DNA of 64,000 nt from assembly GCA_046329055.1 (NCBI GenBank), contig JAXLVK010000013.1, forward strand, positions 18,705 through 82,704, read 5' to 3'. This stretch comes from JADKCL01 sp046329055. GTDB taxonomy: Bacteria; Bacteroidota; Bacteroidia; J057; JADKCL01. The notes under the pieces are model-generated. The model ran no database searches, had not been told where the DNA came from, and saw nothing but the letters and a program-made list of their open reading frames with translations. Of this stretch, positions 62,779 through 64,000 are shown piece after piece; the first letter of the stretch is position 1; each line of letters opens with the position of its first letter. Both the position numbers and the translations under genes were made by a program.

Positions 62779-63780
62779 TCAGGAAAACATCCTTTTGATC
62801 TTGCCGAAGAAGCCTGTCGGGGCTGCGACTTCTGGTTCGCGGTTGTTTTGGGCGACGGGCTGTGGTTCTGCCTTCTTGGGCGGTACGTAGGGGACGTAGT
62901 TGGGGTCCCCGAATTCTGGCCCGGCCAATCTTGCGTCCCATTCTGCCCGGTCGATGAAGCGGAGGTCCACCTTCTTGTGTCCAACCAATTTGCCTTCCGG
63001 CTTTTTCCAGGGATGGAATTTCATGTAAAACTCCCGGTCCACCTCGAGGATGCGCACGGTGTCGGGGCTTTCGCTGCGGTCGAGGTGGTAGTGGATGCTG
63101 GGTTGCCCCTTGGGGATCAAGATGAGCTGGATCGTCAGGCGCAGGCCGTCGGTGCGGTTGATGTTGCTGTAGTGGATGACGCTGTCATCGAGGACGACTG
63201 CGTCACCCGCCTTGGCGTCCATGGGCACGAGGTAGTCGCGGATGATGTCCTCCTTGATGTGCTCGCATTCCCAGGGCACGAGGGGGCCGCGGTATTGGCC
63301 GAAGCGCTTGTGGGAGCCGGGGGCGATTTCGAGGGTGCCATTTGCCCGCGAACTGTCCACGAGGGGCACCCAAATACTCACGCTGGTATGCGTCACCTCG
63401 TCCACAAATGCCCAATTCTGATGCAGCGGCACCTCTCCCCCATCGTGCTCCTTGCGGATGAAGTTGGCGATGATGGGGGTGTAATCGGCGAGGATGGGCT
63501 CGTAATGCTGCTCGAACGCGGCGGTGATGACGTCGAAGACCCGCTGCTTGTATTCCCAGTTCCGGTCGATGAAGGTGAAGTCGTAGGTGATCTCCGACTT
63601 GCTTTTGAAGTCGCTCTCGTCGCTGGTGAGCGCTCCGCCACTCTCAGGAAGGAGGTTGAAGAATGCGGCTTTGAGGTCCTCGACTTCCTGTGAGCTGAGG
63701 AATCCGGGGATGCGGATGTAACCATCGGCATCGAATTGCCGCTGGGTGTCGGGGTTTCTGAAGACTGGTGCTGCGGACAT
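62779..63780 (-). CDS. PhyH-family protein with altered metal site (His-Gln-Asn) and amphipathic tail
   Basis: The single domain aligns with the other PhyH proteins (DADGYIRIPGFLSSQEVEDL ... ANGTLEIAPGSHKRF), but the metal motif is VPLHQNW: His120, with Asn122 where Asp is expected. The distal His203 (VIHYSNIN) and Arg214 (DGLRLTI) are present. In the related halogenases loss of the carboxylate opens a halide site; Asn at this position could change or abolish activity. The C-terminal linker (KKAEPQPVAQNNREPEVAAP) ends in TGFFGKIKRMFS, the amphipathic tail motif. It is the first gene of an operon with the two-domain PhyH gene, whose start lies 9 bp after its stop. Confidence 0.8.
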   Translation of the reverse strand: MSAAPVFRNPDTQRQFDADGYIRIPGFLSSQEVEDLKAAFFNLLPESGGALTSDESDFKSKSEITYDFTFIDRNWEYKQRVFDVITAAFEQHYEPILADYTPIIANFIRKEHDGGEVPLHQNWAFVDEVTHTSVSIWVPLVDSSRANGTLEIAPGSHKRFGQYRGPLVPWECEHIKEDIIRDYLVPMDAKAGDAVVLDDSVIHYSNINRTDGLRLTIQLILIPKGQPSIHYHLDRSESPDTVRILEVDREFYMKFHPWKKPEGKLVGHKKVDLRFIDRAEWDARLAGPEFGDPNYVPYVPPKKAEPQPVAQNNREPEVAAPTGFFGKIKRMFS

Positions 63781-63882
63781 GGCGCGCGTTCTTTTTTGTA
63801 AAGATAGGAGATAGTTGATAGGGGAAAGGGGATAGTTGAGGGATGATCGTTGTCAGGGGTGCGGCTGGGGAAATGGGCTTCC

Positions 63883-63904
63883 GGGCCAAGTCACGACTTG
63901 GCCC
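63883..63904. repeat. REP-like hairpin
   Basis: GGGCCAAGTC (63883-63892) and GACTTGGCCC (63895-63904) form a perfect 10-bp stem with a two-base loop. The centre GTCACGAC resembles the GTCGCGAC core of the palindrome at 33434-33469. The rest of 63781-64000 holds no recognised gene. Confidence 0.6.
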
Positions 63905-64000
63905 TACGGGAGGCTTGGGATGATATGATTTTTGGCAATGTGAGAATGGGGGCTTCTGGGCGGGATTATTGGTGTTTGACGACGGGCCTATGCGGATTTA

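Overview
The window looks like a chromosomal segment of a GC-rich (roughly 58-60 %, estimated by eye) free-living Bacteroidota bacterium, most likely from the Saprospiria/Chitinophagia side of the phylum. That placement is inference. It rests on many secreted proteins ending in type IX secretion (T9SS) sorting domains, one gliding-type (CHU_C) C-terminus paired with a PorP/SprF protein, PKD/SprB-like repeats, and several promoters of the Bacteroidota TTG-(19-22)-TAnnTTTG type. No rRNA, tRNA, CRISPR array or intact insertion sequence was seen.

Layout. 1-9.3 kb: a PorP/SprF gene (cut by the window edge), its probable CHU_C cargo and a giant, codon-biased T9SS surface protein with a clear terminator. 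9.4-14.4 kb: a defence pair, a type IIG (Eco57I-like) restriction-modification enzyme followed 4 bp later by a TIR-domain protein. 14.6-19.2 kb: hypothetical genes around a large 22-bp-period minisatellite. 19.2-29.4 kb: a run of secreted FG-GAP, LamG/beta-helix and propeller/Ig proteins, one broken by frameshifts. 29.6-32.4 kb: two phytanoyl-CoA-dioxygenase-like (PhyH) genes. 32.5-39.2 kb: a membrane protein, an AlgI/AlgX-like O-acetylation pair, a PanA (SocA/Panacea) antitoxin with a RelE-like toxin, and a PhoD-like phosphatase.

39.2-48.4 kb is the most unusual part. Five paralogous membrane proteins, each with HEAT-like helices, an invariant CxxC-16-CxxC zinc ribbon and a shared C-terminal domain, lie head to tail. 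They converge on a two-gene operon encoding a zinc-ribbon TRAFAC-type GTPase and a GAP1-like GTPase-associated protein. I propose these seven genes form one membrane-associated GTPase system.

48.5-54 kb: a decayed REP-associated tyrosine transposase (RAYT) flanked by its presumed REP palindromes, then a multiply frameshifted caspase-family gene and an intact caspase paralogue that has lost both catalytic residues. 54-60.5 kb: three paralogous secreted proteins, a lipoprotein and a large T9SS propeller/repeat protein. 60.8-63.8 kb: two more PhyH genes, one with a linker between its domains built from REP-like DNA repeats.

A thread across the window is a short amphipathic C-terminal tail, GF[FL]x[RK][IL], after Pro/Ala/Lys-rich linkers. 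It occurs on three PhyH proteins, the GAP1-like protein and the GTPase, and resembles the FtsY membrane-targeting helix, so these otherwise cytosolic proteins may share a membrane destination. Several genes carry single-base frameshifts. Some may be assembly errors in homopolymers, others real decay.
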